From Mesorhizobium sp. BR1-1-16 (lineage in GTDB: Bacteria > Pseudomonadota > Alphaproteobacteria > Rhizobiales > Kaistiaceae), in the NCBI RefSeq assembly GCF_020165495.1, contig NZ_JAIUIE010000001.1:1-64000 (forward strand): DNA of 64,000 bases, written 5' to 3'. Shown piece after piece: positions 63,694 to 64,000 of this stretch (the stretch's first letter is position 1; the number at the start of each line of letters is the position of its first letter). Under the pieces are notes generated by a model. That model was not told the origin of the DNA. It saw only the letters and a program-made list of their open reading frames with translations, and ran no database searches. A program made the position numbers and the translations under genes.

Positions 63694-64000
63694 TCACATG
63701 ACGATGACGCGTGTGCCGACGCCGACGCGCTCGTAGAGATCGGTCACGTCCTCGTTGCGCATGCGGATGCAGCCTGACGAGACCGCCTTGCCGATCGACC
63801 ACGGCTCGTTTGAGCCGTGGATGCGATAGAGCGTCGAGCCGAGATACATCGCGCGGGCGCCGAGCGGATTATTGGGGCCGCCTTCCATGTGAACGGGCAG
63901 GCCTGGGCGGCGCTTGCGCATTTCCGGCGGCGGCGTCCAGCCGGGCCATTCGGCCTTGCGCGTGATGCGGTGCTCGCCGGCCCATTCGAAGCCTGGCTTG
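63694..64000 (-). CDS. L,D-transpeptidase (5' end outside window)
   Basis: At least 102 residues of a second YkuD-type enzyme, open to the right edge. The motif YRIHGSNEPWSIGKAVSSGC plus IRMRNEDVTDLYERVGVGTR parallels the neighbour, as does PEMRKRRPGLPVHMEGGPNN with NPLGARAMYL. The two are tandem duplicates. Only the C-terminal part is seen, so length and export signal cannot be judged. Confidence 0.9.
   Translation of the reverse strand, partial: KPGFEWAGEHRITRKAEWPGWTPPPEMRKRRPGLPVHMEGGPNNPLGARAMYLGSTLYRIHGSNEPWSIGKAVSSGCIRMRNEDVTDLYERVGVGTRVIVM

Noticed and set aside
1-64000. CRISPR arrays, transposons, prophage
   Set aside because: No repeat-spacer pattern, transposase, terminal repeats or phage structural genes were seen.

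Overview
The window is GC-rich, densely coded chromosomal DNA of an alphaproteobacterium, most likely a free-living member of the Hyphomicrobiales (Rhizobiales). The evidence is a PdhS-like cell-cycle kinase of Brucella-like length, a DmeR/DmeF metal efflux pair, paired phasins, DUF3422 and DUF1127 proteins, a GlcDEF glycolate oxidase, and a tRNA-His with A73 and a G1:U72 pair. A genus cannot be fixed from the sequence alone. There are about 62 protein genes (the first and last cut by the window edges), one tRNA and one TPP riboswitch. I saw no transposase, integrase, phage gene or CRISPR array.

Bases 1-11300 form a sugar and sugar-acid island. A self-contained operon (4389-11253) encodes an RbsABC-type importer, a FadR-type regulator, an L-rhamnose 1-dehydrogenase, L-rhamnose mutarotase and L-rhamnonate dehydratase, that is, oxidative non-phosphorylated L-rhamnose catabolism. 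Upstream lie an acetoacetate-decarboxylase-fold protein with its own GntR regulator, an enolase-superfamily enzyme and an arabinose/fucose-isomerase-like protein. Their substrates cannot be read from sequence, and they may form a second branch. Both regulators have a convincing palindromic operator in the adjoining intergenic DNA. Next come an outer-membrane barrel and two exported DUF1254/DUF1214 paralogues behind an AraC regulator (11357-16371).

Bases 16400-29111 are mainly housekeeping: tRNA-His, two phasins, the PdhS-like kinase, glutaminase, a chloramphenicol-phosphotransferase-like kinase with a LysR gene, a DUF1127 protein, a universal stress protein and glutamate-cysteine ligase. Bases 29100-39130 handle two-carbon and three-carbon hydroxyacids: an LldR-like regulator with L-lactate dehydrogenase and a non-canonical argininosuccinate-lyase-family enzyme, then a LysR gene divergent from glcDEF. 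Malate synthase (49792) could consume the glyoxylate made by GlcDEF.

Bases 39100-57400 are mixed: a flavin monooxygenase-like enzyme, TetR/cupin, an ADP-ribosylglycohydrolase-like protein, an acetolactate decarboxylase with a ribbon-helix-helix-like N-terminus, a copper-delivery block (DUF2946, PCuAC, SCO), riboswitch-controlled thiM-thiE, aceB, dmeRF, an MFS exporter with a MarR gene, an outer-membrane barrel and kdsD. Bases 57400-62935 are a multidrug efflux region (two DHA2-type pumps, EmrA and a divergent TetR with two operator copies). The right end carries tandem L,D-transpeptidases.
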